Below are positions 11,430 to 22,126 of a stretch of DNA of 64,000 bases, piece after piece (positions within the stretch are counted from its first letter, which is position 1; each line of letters begins with the position of its first letter). A model generated the notes under the pieces. The model did not search any database. It saw only the letters and a program-made list of their open reading frames with translations, and was not told the DNA's origin. A program made the position numbers and the translations under genes. Source of the DNA: Ochotona curzoniae (Eukaryota; Chordata; Mammalia; Lagomorpha; Ochotonidae); assembly GCF_017591425.1 (NCBI RefSeq), contig NW_024466459.1:1922001-1986000 (forward strand), written 5' to 3'.

Positions 11430-11710
11430 AAAATACACAAAGATTCGGCTTTTTTAAATGAAATATACTTCATGATCTTTTGGCTGAAAGAGCCTATTCC
11501 ATTTCTCCATTTTTGAGAGCCCGCTTACACGGTGTTAGATCAGGTTCTAATCCTTTTTACCTAATCTTGGGTTTCTAATAGCCTTTTTATTCCAACAGCT
11601 TTAGAGCTTCCACAGAGATCATATGACTGAGCCATTTAAAAAAAAGCCAACAGAATTCTGATACTTGAAAATCCATTGAACCCTGCTTTCAGCCAAGTTT
11701 TGGGCAACTT

Positions 11711-11820
11711 TTTAAAAAAAAATGTTTATTTTTATTTGAAAGAATACAGCTACAGAGAGAGGAAAGAAAAAAACACACACAGAGAGAGAAAGGGAAAAAA
11801 AGAGGGAGGGAAGTTCACCC
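11711..11820 (-). mobile_element. C SINE 3'-end fragment with purine-rich expansion
   Basis: ATGTTTATTTTTATTTGAAA followed by an A/G-rich stretch and AAGTTCACCC resembles the tail end of an old reverse-oriented SINE. The rest is lost. Confidence 0.5.
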
Positions 11821-11860
11821 ATGTTTTCTTTAAGAGACTGCATCAAAAAACAGTTTGCAG

Positions 11861-12180
11861 GCCCAGCGCAATAGCCTAGTGGCTGAAGTCTTCATGTTAC
11901 ACGCCCAGGATGCCATATGGGCAACAGTTTGTATCCCAGCTGCTCTCTTCCCATCCACCTCCCTGCTTGTGGCCTGAGAAAACAGTCAAGGACAGCCCAC
12001 AGTCGTGGGGTCCTGCACCTATGTGGAAGACCAGGAAGAGACTCCTGGCTCCTGGCTTTGGATCAGCTCAGCTCCGGCTACTGCGCCTACTTGGGGAGTG
12101 AACCAGCGGATGAAAGATCTTTCTGTCCTTCCTTCACTCTGTAAATCTTCTCAATGAAAATAAATCTTTAAAAAAGAAAT
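11861..12180 (+). mobile_element. C SINE, full length, with target-site duplication
   Basis: ACAGTTTGCAG (11850-11860) and ACAGCTTGCAG (12181-12191) flank a GCCCAGCGCAATAGCCTAG head and an AATGAAAATAAATCTTTAAA tail. Confidence 0.93.
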
Positions 12181-12980
12181 ACAGCTTGCAGCAAATTGAA
12201 GGATTCTAAGTACCAGACTACTGCGTCTATTTTAACTGTCTAGGTACTTTATGTACACACACATCTATCAATGAAGAAATCTCAATGTTGTTAAGATCAT
12301 AATCTAAGTTCCATTTGGATTCCTGAGCCTTTTGTTATTTATGCTAGTCTAGATTCGTGCACATGCCTAACACTATGTAGTATTATATTAAGTTATAGCT
12401 TGTAACTGCGTTGGTCACTTTGGAGGATTCACAATTTCAATTGAGGCTTTTATTCCCTAAACGCTTAAGCAAGTACACCAAGATATCTAATGCCTCAGCA
12501 ACTTAAAATTAACTTCCTTGAAAGATTCCCCAGCAAAAGCTAAGAAGGCAGCTCTTCTCCATCCTTGTCTTCCTCCCCTGAAGGCTCAGCCCATCTGCCA
12601 ACATCCTGACATTCTCACTCCACAGAGATCACCTCCATTTCTCACCGCTGCCTTATCACCGCCGGATCCCTCATGTCCTCCTGACCCTATCTTCTCCTGG
12701 TGCTTAGAGCCTACACAGAAAGGGACAGAAAACCTCCAAATTTCTACTAATAACTCACAACCACACTTCAAAAGAAGGTCATGCCATTCTTTAAACTCTT
12801 AACCCAGGCTGAATCTCCCATTCTACAGGATTTATGAAGAGCAGAGAGCTCGTTTTTACAGTATTTTAAGAGCTACACTCCCAGCCTGCCAGGAAAAAAA
12901 AAAGTAAAGGCTTAGGTTCAGGGGAAGATACAGAAAATTTACAAAGACAATAACCCGGAGTGAAGTTTAGAATGACCTAG

Positions 12981-13275
12981 GGGGCTGGCACCATGGTGTA
13001 GCAAGCTGTTTCCACACTGGCATGCCATATGAGTCCCAATGTGAGTCCCGCCAACTCCACTTTTGATCCAGCTCCCTACTAACTGCCTGGGAATGTACAG
13101 GACGACAGCCCAAGTCCCTGGGCCCTTGCACCTATGTGGAGATCCAGAGGAAACTCCTGGCTTCAGATCGACTAAGCTCCAGCCCATGCGGCCATTCAGA
13201 GTGAACCAGCGGATGGAAGATCTCTAGCTCGCTCGCTCTCCTCTCTGTAAATCTGTCAAATAAATAAAGAAGAAA
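12981..13275 (+). mobile_element. C SINE, old subtype, with target-site duplication
   Basis: GGGGCTGGCACCATGGTGTA head and CAAATAAATAAAGAAGA tail. AATGACCTAG (12971-12980) and AATGACCTGG (from 13276) are the flanking repeats. Confidence 0.9.
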
Positions 13276-13439
13276 AATGACCTGGGAATCAAATGAGAGG
13301 AAACACAGCGATAGAGTTATTTAACACGTTAAACAAGTGTCAAGGCAAAGGACAAGAACATATTCCAATTACATAGAACCCGGAAATACTCTCAATATAA
13401 AACTCAGCTGTAAACCTGAACCTCAGTGAACAGGGTAGT

Positions 13440-13866
13440 TCTTTGGTTTTGGTTTTGGTGTTTTTTTGGTTTCAACGCAAAGAGACTACCATCCTAGTGA
13501 CGGGAGGGGCCTTCAAGAGAGAAAAGAACCCATATCTCCTGCTGTTGTAGGGTTTTTGACCCCGAGTACGGCAGCAACCTCAATTCTCGTCTCGCAGGAA
13601 AGAATTTTCGTGCGGACAAAGTTTAGTTTTAAAGCAAGATTTATTAGAAAAGCTGAGAAGGGAGACTCCTGCCCTAGCAATAGAAGGGGGCTCTGAGATA
13701 GAAAGGACCCCTACCCTCTGCCATAGTGGCAGGAGGAAAAGAAAGAAGACCCCATACTCTGCCATAGTGGCAAGAGGAAAAGTAAAAGGACCCGTATTAA
13801 TGGTGGGGAAAGCATCTTTTAAAGGATCCCCTCAAAGATGTTTCTCCATAAACAAAAGAGAATTCC
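13440..13866 (-). mobile_element. composite retroposon: tandem units, LTR-like R-U5, tandem unit, A/C-rich tail
   Basis: The direct repeat GAACAGGGTAGT at 13428-13439 and 13867-13878 brackets 427 bp whose minus-strand 3' end is an A/C-rich tail (AACCAAAAAAACACCAAAAC and onward). This is what L1-type reverse transcription leaves, not the 4-6-bp duplication of a retrovirus. In minus orientation it has about 80 bp of unique sequence, two 41-44-bp units around TGCCACTATGGCAGAG, and a related unit ending TAGGGCAGGAGTCTC. Next is a segment with AATAAATC and a retroviral R-U5 look, ending GGGTCAAAAACCCTACA. A further copy of the unit (ACTAGGATGGTAGTCTC) follows, then the tail. There is no coding capacity. 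I do not recognise the family. It could be a retroposed read-through transcript of an LTR or a multicopy SVA-like composite. Confidence 0.6.
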
Positions 13867-14402
13867 GAACAGGGTAGTGTTACAAGAGGACAGTGAATGA
13901 CAGACTAGTCACATGAAGTGGCTAGAGGTGGTAATTATCTGTTTGTGCCCCTGAAATAGTTATGTGTATTTAATGCAGACTAACTGGTTCACAAAAACTC
14001 TGGATTTTGTTGTTTGTGAGCCTTGCAAAGACTCTGTGCCTGCATCAAGCAGAAAATCTCTTCATTTTGAGAGATTATCAGCCAACTGGGGATTTCTAAA
14101 AATAAGTTATCTTATTCAAGTTAGTTAACACAAAAAGGAGCCTGTTCACTCAGTAAGTGTGTGAAGAGCTTACCACTCAAAACACAAGAAAATCAGCTCC
14201 TGGCACCACACTGGAGGAACAGGTTAGCTACAAATTATAAGACAGGAAAACTGTCTCTTAGTCAAATACAGCACAAGCAGGTTTTTTGTTTGTTCTTAAA
14301 AATCAGAACTACCCAAAGTTTGTCTGTCATTGATTGAGCTGATAATGGTTTCCACAAATTCATTCCACAAACACAAACTGGCTTAGAGCTCTTATTTGTA
14401 GC

Positions 14403-14712
14403 ACTGAGAACTTTATTTTTTTTTATTTCATTTTTTATGATGTTGACATAGTTGATTAAGGTGGGAAGGGTCAAGGGTTAGAGGAAAGTGGGTGAGATCA
14501 TTGTTTCCACATTTCTTTTTTTGTCTTCCTGTATCTGGGGGAAGGAGGAAAACAAGGGAGAAGCCACACACAGCCTCCCAACCGTCTCCATCTCTGGGAT
14601 GGGGGACAGCCACCTGACGTCATCCCAGGGTCCCCGATGTGGGGCATGCTCCGAGGATCCTGCTCAAGTGGTTTTGATAGATCAACAGTTCTGAAATGCC
14701 GGACTGGGTCTA
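14403..14712 (-). mobile_element. 5'-truncated L1 3' UTR (same type as at 46.4 kb)
   Basis: Read on the minus strand, blocks such as CTATCAAAACCACTTGAGCA, CACTTTCCTCTAACCCTTGA and a terminal A-rich tail align with the L1 copy at 46383-46889. The 5' end is near 14712, next to an old MIR. I find no clear target-site duplication. It contains a perfect TGACGTCA at 14615-14622, which is therefore L1 sequence. Confidence 0.8.
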
Positions 14713-14729
14713 GGATATATTTGAACAAT

Positions 14730-14900
14730 AACTAACATTCATTTAGTGTTTACTACTCTTCATACACTGTGCTATATACATTACATGGATTATCTCATTA
14801 AATTTTCTAGACTGATAACTTCATTGCCACGCTACCAATGGAAACTAAAGGTTAAAGGGGATCAGCAAATGAGAACACCTAGTGAAGTCACACTGCACTA
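14730..14900 (-). mobile_element. MIR, antisense
   Basis: CATTTAGTGTTTACTACTCT, CACTGTGCTATATACATTAC and GGATTATCTCATTAAATTTT follow the reverse-complement MIR 3' half. The L1 at 14403-14712 inserted beside it. Confidence 0.65.
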
Positions 14901-14975
14901 TCAGGCATGACCTCTCAGCATCTATTAACTTCTCATTGCTCTGCTATTCCAAGCCCCGCTTTTTAAATGGGGAGG

Positions 14976-15267
14976 GGGGACATGTGGCATAGTTGTTTAA
15001 AGCCATTACCTCCAATGTAGGCATCCCATAGAAGCATGGTTTCATGTCCCAACTGCTCTGTTTCTACTCCAGGTCTCTGCTAATGGCTTGGGAAAAGCAG
15101 TAGAAAAGGGCCCCCAAGTGCTTAGGCCCCTGTCTCCCATGTGGGAAAAGCCTCTTGGCCTCCACTCGTCCATCCCTGATCTTTGCTGCCTTCTGGGGAA
15201 TGAACCAGCAGATGGAAGAGCTCTCTTTTTCCCTCCTCTGTAACTCTGATTTTCAAGTAAATAAATA
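14976..15267 (+). mobile_element. C SINE, old subtype
   Basis: GGGACATGTGGCATAGTTGT head, GGCTTGGGAAAAGCAGTAGA centre and TTTCAAGTAAATAAATA tail. AAATGGGGAGG and AAATGGGGGAGG flank it. Confidence 0.85.
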
Positions 15268-15689
15268 AATGGGGGAGGGAAGGCAAAGCATTTAACCTCC
15301 GGAAGTTTTGACTGTTGGTACATTAATCACAAATTTCTCTAGTAACCAAGATTCCTGAAATAAGACTGACCGAAGTTTCTTGTATAAACCATACCACACG
15401 GTTAATAGCTGATCATTCCCCAACACTGCTAGCATCAACACTCCCAGGGAATGTGTGCTGATTAAATAAAATAAATCTCAAAGTGACAGCACACACATAC
15501 ACACCTTCTCCTAATTCAAAACACATACTCAGCCTATTTGACCTAAAGTTTGCTTGTAAAGGAAGTTAAAAATGCTTATTCTACTCTTTTTAAGTTGATG
15601 GAGGGAAAAATCAGACAAAAACTAACCACTTAAGCGGGAAACAACTGCTCACAGGCCTCTAGATCACTGTCCAGAGACCTGAACAACGC

Positions 15690-15870
15690 CGGAAGGCAGT
15701 TTAGAGTAAAACACAGCCGGGTGCAAATTACAGCTCTCTACACCTAACTAGCTGTGTGTCCTTGCACAAATTAACTTCACTGAGATGGTTTCTGATGACG
15801 ATATTTCTACTTACCTACTTCACAGTATTACTTTGAGGAATGAGATGATTTAGGCAAATAATTTCTTAAG
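15690..15870 (+). mobile_element. MIR, sense
   Basis: AACTAGCTGTGTGTCCTTGC, then the TTACCTACTTCACAGTATTA and GAGGAATGAGATGATTTAGG blocks, matches the MIR core and 3' region in plus orientation. Confidence 0.65.
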
Positions 15871-15973
15871 GCAAGTAGGCACACCTAGTTTTTATTACAA
15901 TAAAAGGTAAGATCTCTAGTAATAGATTCCTCTATATCCAGGCACTAAACTGAGAATAGATGAGGGGCTTTTT

Positions 15974-16299
15974 AAGTTAAAAAAAAAAAAAAAAAACAGT
16001 TTATGTATTTGAAAAGGAGAGTCACACAGAGAGAGGGAATGACAAAGATCTTCAATATACTGGCTCACTCTCCAAATGGCCAGAAACATCCAGGCCAGTA
16101 TCAGGAGCCTAGAATGCCATCCTAGTCTCTCACATGGGAGTCTGGGTCCAGTTACTGGGGCCATCTTCCACATCTTCCACTACTTTCCCAGGCGCATAGG
16201 CAGGCAGCTAGATCGGAATCTAACAGCCAGGTTTTAACCAGTGCTCATTATGGGATGCCAGTGTTGCAAGGATGGCTTACCCCGGAGCACCCCAGGGCC
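15974..16299 (-). mobile_element. C SINE, old subtype, long A-tail
   Basis: A run of 18 A at 15979-15996, then AGAGAGAGGGAATGACAAAG, CTCACTCTCCAAATGGCCAG and TATGGGATGCCAGTGTTGCA in reverse orientation. The A run belongs to the plus strand and sits where a T run is expected, so the tail has been rearranged. Confidence 0.75.
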
Positions 16300-16377
16300 A
16301 TGGTCAGAAACTCTTAAAATCAGATAGAGCAAATAATTCTAAAGGAAAAACAGAGTGTAGTAAAAACAGCAGAGATG

Positions 16378-16634
16378 GGTACAGAGCCTGACAGTTAAGG
16401 TGCTGGTTAGGATGTCCACATCACGGATCAGAGTGCCCGGTTCAATTCCCAGCTCCAGCTAATGCAGATCTTAGGAAGCAGTGGTGAAGGCCCAAATAGC
16501 CAGGTTCTCGACACCCACATGAGAGACTTAGATGGCTTGGGGTTCCCCACCAGTCCCCTGTTGTGGGGATTTGTGGAGTGAACCTGCAGATGGAATTTAC
16601 CCTGCCTCTAAAATAAAAACAGAGGAAAAAAAAA
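16378..16634 (+). mobile_element. C SINE, oldest subtype
   Basis: GGTACAGAGCCTGACAGTTA, AGAGTGCCCGGTTCAATTCC, AGGAAGCAGTGGTGAAGGCC and GGGATTTGTGGAGTGAACCT identify the older lagomorph subtype shared with rabbit. Confidence 0.75.
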
Positions 16635-17066
16635 CAATTTCCTTCTAACTACTTCACAACTACTCAATACCGTTCCAACCCAGGAACGGTTGTTTTAGCC
16701 TGGAAAAATAATAGCACTTACAATAACACCTTAGCCTATATTAACCATGCACCTTAATAACAACCACTAATTGTAGCATATTTGTTTGGTTTCCAGCTGA
16801 AATTTCGGAACTCAATGCTTTTAGCTGGTTAGTTGTACACATAATATGATCTCATGACTTCATTTAATTAGAGGTATGACAGGCTTCAGTAAAAGCCTAA
16901 TCCAATCCAAATGCTTCAATGACATACCCAACACATACCTCTCAGCACTAACCTTGACTTAGATCTAACTTAAGGACACAGGCAACTGCCAAGAGAACAG
17001 TGCCCCAAATAGCCTGAAGGGTTTTATATACCCCATGCAAAAACTACTATAAACACAAACCATGCA

Positions 17067-17367
17067 GGGACAAGCATTGCAGCACAGCGGGTTAAGGCAC
17101 CACTTGCAATGTTAGCATCCCATCCTGGAGTCCTGATTAGAGTCCTGCCAGTGCCACTATCACATTACCCAAGCTACCTGTCAACATACCTGGGAAAGAA
17201 ACGGGTATTCAGGCTGCCATGACTCATAGCAAAGACTCACATGGAGTCCCTGGATCCTGGCTCTTGACGGCCCACTGTGGCTGTTGCAGTCATTTGAGGA
17301 ATGACCCAGTGGACAAAAGATCTCCATCCCCCTCCAAATACCCACTGCTCTACCTTTCATATAAAAA
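17067..17367 (+). mobile_element. C SINE, old subtype, tail-to-tail with the next
   Basis: GGGACAAGCATTGCAGCACA head and CATACCTGGGAAAGAAACGG centre. Its A-tail meets the T-stretch of the copy at 17368, forming a near-palindromic junction. Confidence 0.82.
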
Positions 17368-17503
17368 ATTTTTTTAAGATTTATTTTTACTTGAAAGGCA
17401 GACTTAGAACCAGAGGTGGAAATATCTCCCATCTGCTGACTCACTTTCCTAATGGGTGTAACAGCCACAGCCAGAAACCTGGAGCTTCTTCTGAGTCTCA
17501 TCC
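17368..17503 (-). mobile_element. C SINE, 5'-truncated
   Basis: TTTTTTTAAGATTTATTTTT through ACCTGGAGCTTCTTCTGAGT in reverse. The head half is missing, as expected of incomplete reverse transcription. AAAAATTT at both ends may be its duplication. Confidence 0.82.
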
Positions 17504-17794
17504 CTTAAAAATTTGACAGTATTTAAATAGTCCTAATTGCAAAATTTTCATGTGATAGAAAAATTCTGGAACTCTATATATCCTGCCCTTCAGAATTTTA
17601 TAATCTAGTTATAGCTTGAAGCCACAACTAAGAAATAACACACCTACAAATTAATGCTAAACAATTAGAATAAACTGAATTACCAAAACATTTGTAGTCA
17701 GCACAAAGGGTAGTTCAAAATAAGAAAGTTCAGTTAACAGTACAAATATTTAGCAAGCACACAGCTATATAAAGGCACTACATGTGGAAAATAA

Positions 17795-18099
17795 GCATCC
17801 AGCAAGGCAGTTAAGACAAAAACATGGTAACAAACACCAACATCCTATACGTGCCAGTTCATGTCCCGGCTGCCCCACTTCCCTTCCAGCTCCCTGCTTG
17901 TGGTCTGAGAAAGCAGAGGGGGATAGTCGAAAGCCTTGGGGCCTTGCACCCACATAGAGACCCAAAAGAAGTTCCTGGATCCTGGCTTCAGATCAACTTA
18001 GGTCCAGTCATTGTGGTCATTCGAGGAGTGAGCCAGTGGATGGACAATCTCTCTCTTTCCTCCTCTCTGTAAATCTGACTTTCCAATAAAAAATAAATT
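17795..18099 (+). mobile_element. C SINE, intermediate age
   Basis: CGGCTGCCCCACTTCCCTTC, TGGTCTGAGAAAGCAGA and a CTTTCCAATAAAAAATAAAT tail. The head is degenerate. Confidence 0.83.
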
Positions 18100-18262
18100 C
18101 TGACATTCAAACCAAACCCACAAGATTCAGCAATAATCAATAAAGATATTATTACTAGGATGGAAAGGGCAATTTTTATCTTAGAAAAAAAGCTACAACA
18201 TAACAGAATAACCCCAAATATTTCCTTAAGTATTCTGCAACAGTATCAAAAATAATTTCAGA

Positions 18263-18488
18263 GGCTGGCACTATGGTACCATATGGGTACCAGCTTGAGT
18301 CCTAGCTGCTCCACTTCTGATCCAGCTCCCTGCTTAAACCTGGGAATGCACTGGAAAGCCCCTGTACCAAGTGTGAGAACCAGACGAAGCTCCTGGTTCA
18401 GTCTTGCCCAGCCATGGCCATTGAGGGCACTTTGGAGAACCGGTGGATGGAGCAATTTTCTTTCCCTCTTTATAACTCTATCTTTCAA
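18263..18488 (+). mobile_element. C SINE, old, with internal head deletion
   Basis: GGCTGGCACTATGG runs directly into TACCATATGGGTACCAGCTT, so about 40 bp of the tRNA-like head are missing. The tail has become an AT repeat. Confidence 0.82.
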
Positions 18489-18514
18489 ATATATATATAT
18501 ATATATATATATAT
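18489..18514. repeat. (AT)13 microsatellite grown from a SINE tail
   Basis: A perfect AT run directly after CTATCTTTCAA of the SINE at 18263. SINE A-tails are common seeds of microsatellites. Confidence 0.9.
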
Positions 18515-18540
18515 TTTTAATTAAAATCAATAATGGAAAA

Positions 18541-18820
18541 GCTGACTTTAAGACTTTAAGCCTCTGCCTACAGCACTGGCAGCCCATATGGACATCAGTC
18601 TGTGCCCTGGTTGTTCTACCTCCAATCCAACTCCGTTTATGGCCTAGGGACGTAGCAAAGCTCAAGTTTGGAGATGGAGAAGAAGCTCCTGGCTTTTGCC
18701 TTTGGATTGTGCTACTGTTGCCATTTAGGGAGTGAACAAGTAGATGGAAGATCTCTCGCTCCTTGGTCTCTCCTCCTAATTCTGCCTTTCAAAATCAAAA
18801 AAAAATAAATTTTTAAAAAC
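18541..18820 (+). mobile_element. C SINE, old, degenerate
   Basis: CTACAGCACTGGCAGCCCAT, GAAGCTCCTGGCTTTTGCC, AGGGAGTGAACAAGTAGATG and CTGCCTTTCAAAATC. Confidence 0.8.
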
Positions 18821-20480
18821 TTTTTCCCACCTTTTTTCAATACAGAAAAAAATCTTATTCTTCATAATGCTGAGAATTACTTGACATGTTTATTCTAAGC
18901 TAGTCACATTTTTAAACTGTTTTAGAGTATATCATTTACTCATTCAGGATTCCAAAGACAGCATCACAGAATGCACTCAAAACAGGAGTCAGGATGGCAC
19001 TGTTAAATAAATTACTTAACTCCTCCAACTTTCTTTTTTCTGTGATGTGAAGAAGTTGGACCTTATGCTGAGGAAAGAGAAAGAGTGTCCACAGTACCAT
19101 TTGACATATGATCCAGAAAATCCACAGTAATCTCTAGAGCCAACCCACAGACTTAAGGGTCTATATATAACAGGTTAAAGTAATTGCTTGGATCTCAGCC
19201 AGTTCAAAAACTTCAGTGTTTCCACCAAGCATTTGCTAGATAAAGCCCTGAGAAATAAAGCAGAGAAAAAGTTCCCAACAATAAAAGCAATCAATTTCAC
19301 TAATAAAACTTTCAAATTCAAAAAATTTAAAAGAAAACAGCTTCTTCTTCTACAGATCTGTACAATACTATATGTGTCTGTGTATTTATATTATATATAA
19401 AATGTATGACTGGCAATGCATTTTTCACAACTTTGAGTTTGGGCCATTTGTAAACTACGGCACCAAAACAGAACCTTTCCCTAGGAAAAATACACAAGAC
19501 ATTTACAGAATTTCCTCTTCCTGTTATGGATTAGTTTGCTCTTGATATTCATTGTCCCAGGACCTGCCCATTCCTCTCTCAGCCTCTCCCTTGAATTAAG
19601 GACACAATCCCCCATTTTCTTCTTGCACAGTGTTCTCTCATTCAGGTATATCCAAGAAGGAATGAATGGAATCAACTTTTTGAAATCCGACATGCTTTGT
19701 AAAATGCTTTCATTTTGCTTTTACACTTCACTGAGCATACAGTCAGGTTCTAGGCTAGACACTGTCTTCCTTCAGAATCGTGAAGGCGCCGCGCAGCTGG
19801 CACTGCTGCTGAGAAGTGCATGCCACCACCTCTAATTCTCCACATGAAAGTACAAAGTCTAACAACTGAGTGCTAAGTCTTCCTCCCACACTTGGCAACT
19901 GACAGCTTGCGCTTCAGATATCTGGCACTGGGCCCCAGCTGCTTCATTGGGAGACTCCAAAATTTAGAAATGTTTTCTCTGGAGCTGCCCAATTTTTTTC
20001 CAGAAAGACTTCTTCATGAAGGACAAAAGCTAGTGCTTTTAGCTGCTAGTGTTCCTGGAGCTGAATAGTGCGATCAGGCTGGCAGAGTTGGATCACTGAA
20101 GATGAAGCCAGGCTCCTCACTTTCAGGCGGGCAATTCTCTCAACCTTGCACAGTGCCATGAATCCCTGGTCTGGAGTCGGTTTTGTTAACCCCGTAAGTC
20201 TTCAAATTTTTGTAAGGATGAGGGAGAACAATCACCCACATACTCCAAATGTGTGTACAGAACCTTTTTCAGAATTTCAACCAGTTCCTGCTTTCAGCCT
20301 CACATCTCACTTGCACCCCAGAGCTATCTACTGCCCCCAATTTCTGTCTTTCTCAAAGCCCATGAAGCTGTGTCCATCAAACACTTGGCACCTCCCTCTC
20401 TCTACAGATATTTTATATTCTATTTTCTTCACTGCACAATCTATTGACAATAGATTACCCATTCCCCTCCTTCTTCCTGA

Positions 20481-20727
20481 AATTTTTAAAATTGTATTTG
20501 AAAGGGAGACAGACAAAGACACATCTTCCATTACTAGTTTACTGCCCAAATGCTTGCAACAAGCTGTCCTGGCTAGCCCAGACCCACTTCAGAACCATCC
20601 TCTGCTATTTCCAGAGTGCTCTTAGCAGGAAGTTGGATCAGGAGGAGAACAGGTATTCAAAGCCAGGCACTCTGATACGGCATGAGACACCTCAAGGTCT
20701 TAATCACCATACTACGCGACCACTCAG
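20481..20727 (-). mobile_element. C SINE, old, with deletions
   Basis: AAATTGTATTTGAAAGGGAG, CTTCCATTACTAGTTTACTG and TTCCAGAGTGCTCTTAGCAG in reverse orientation. About 60 bp are missing from the middle. Confidence 0.72.
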
Positions 20728-20846
20728 TCTTCCTGAAAATTGTTTACAACACTTATTCTCTGTCTCCTGTTCTTTCTGTTCCTATACATTTAAGCAGATA
20801 TTCTACCTTTATTTAGATTTTGGGACAGAGCAGAAACAAACATATT

Positions 20847-21155
20847 GTGCTCAGCGTGATGGCTCAGTGACTAAATCCTCATCTTGCAAAGTACCAGCAT
20901 CCCATATGGGCACTGGTTTTGTGTTCCAGCTCTCCACTTCCCATCCAGATCCCTGACTGTGACCTGGGAAAGCAGTGAAGGATGGCCCAAAGCCCTGGGC
21001 TCCTGCACCCACATGGGAGACCTAAAAGAAGCTCCTGATTTCTGCTCGGCTTGGGCCATTGCAGCCACTTGGATAATGAACCAATGGATGAAAGATTTTT
21101 CTGTCTCTCCCTCTCTCTGTACATCTTTCTATAAAAAAAAAATCTTTTTAAAAAA
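20847..21155 (+). mobile_element. C SINE, intermediate subtype
   Basis: GTGCTCAGCGTGATGGCTCA head, ACCTGGGAAAGCAGTGAAGG centre and a TCTATAAAAAAAAAATCTTT tail. Confidence 0.87.
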
Positions 21156-21576
21156 TGCTTAACAAGTTGGCAAATACTACAAACAAAATCAGAATTTCTT
21201 CTCTAACTTGTTTGAAATTTCAGATGGTATGAAATTCATCCTTTAAATGTACAATTCAATATTTAGTATACCGAAAATTCTGTACAGCCATCAGCAGCTC
21301 CACCCCCCTACCAAAAAAAACCACACCATTCCTGCCAGCACTCGTTCTTAATTTTCCTTCTCTCCCTATCTTCTGGCAACTAGGAAATTTTTTTGTCTAT
21401 GAATTTGCCTCAATTTGTGTCTCTAGAATCCTACAATACATGGCTTTCTGATCTGCCTACTTATCCATGCTGTAGTTGTATCACTACTTTATTCCCTTTT
21501 GTCAGCTGAATAGCATCCCACTATACAGTTATACCATGCAGGGGAGCAGGAGATTTTTGGTGGGTGTTTTCTAGCT

Positions 21577-21799
21577 CTTTTTTTTTTTTTTTTTTTTATT
21601 TATTTGAAAGGCAGCGTTAAAGAGAGACAGAGAAAAGATCTGCCACTCACTACTTCACTCCCCAAATGGCGACAACTGCACAGCTGGTCCAGGCCAAAGC
21701 CAGGAACCTAGAATTCTATCAGGGTTTCCCATGTGGGAAGCCATCTTCTGCTCCTTCCCAGGCACATTATCAGAAAGCTGGATCAAAAGTGGAGCAGGG
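21577..21799 (-). mobile_element. C SINE, old, interrupted
   Basis: TTTTTTTTATTTATTTGAAA tail side, CACTCCCCAAATGGCGACAA and GAAAGCTGGATCAAAAGTGG. Its head half is absent beyond the younger insertion at 21800. Confidence 0.82.
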
Positions 21800-22126
21800 G
21801 GCCCGGCGTGGTGGCGCAAGTGGTTAAGGTCCTCGCCTTGCACGCCCGGGATCCCATATGGGCGCCGGTTCTATCCCAGCAGCCCCGCTTCCCTTCCAGC
21901 TCCCTGCCTGTGGCCCGGGAAAGCAGTCGAGGACAGCCCAAAGCTTTGGGACCCTGCACCTGAGTGGGAGACCCGGAAGAGGCTCCTGGCTTCAGATCGG
22001 CATAGTATCAGCCGTTGCGCTCACTTGGGGAGTGAATCATTGGATGGAAGATCTTCCTCTCTGTATCTCCTCTCTGTATATCCACCTTTCCAATAAAAAA
22101 ATAATAAAAATAAATCTTTAAAAAAA
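21800..22126 (+). mobile_element. C SINE, young full-length, with 15-bp duplication
   Basis: AAAAGTGGAGCAGGG at 21785-21799 and 22127-22141 flanks a near-consensus copy (GGCCCGGCGTGGTGGCGCAA head). It is nested in the older SINE at 21577. After the second repeat there is an unexpected CCCGGCGGCGTGG, like the start of yet another SINE head. Confidence 0.94.

Noticed and set aside
13546..14130. Solo retroviral LTR from 13546 to about 14130
   Set aside because: A TG...CA frame with 4-6-bp duplications could not be found. The 12-bp duplication at 13428/13867 and the A/C-rich tail define a different, L1-mobilised unit.
14615..14622. Perfect TGACGTCA (CRE) as an intronic enhancer site
   Set aside because: It lies inside an L1 3' UTR (14403-14712), so its presence is explained by the repeat. 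Binding remains possible but is not suggested by context.
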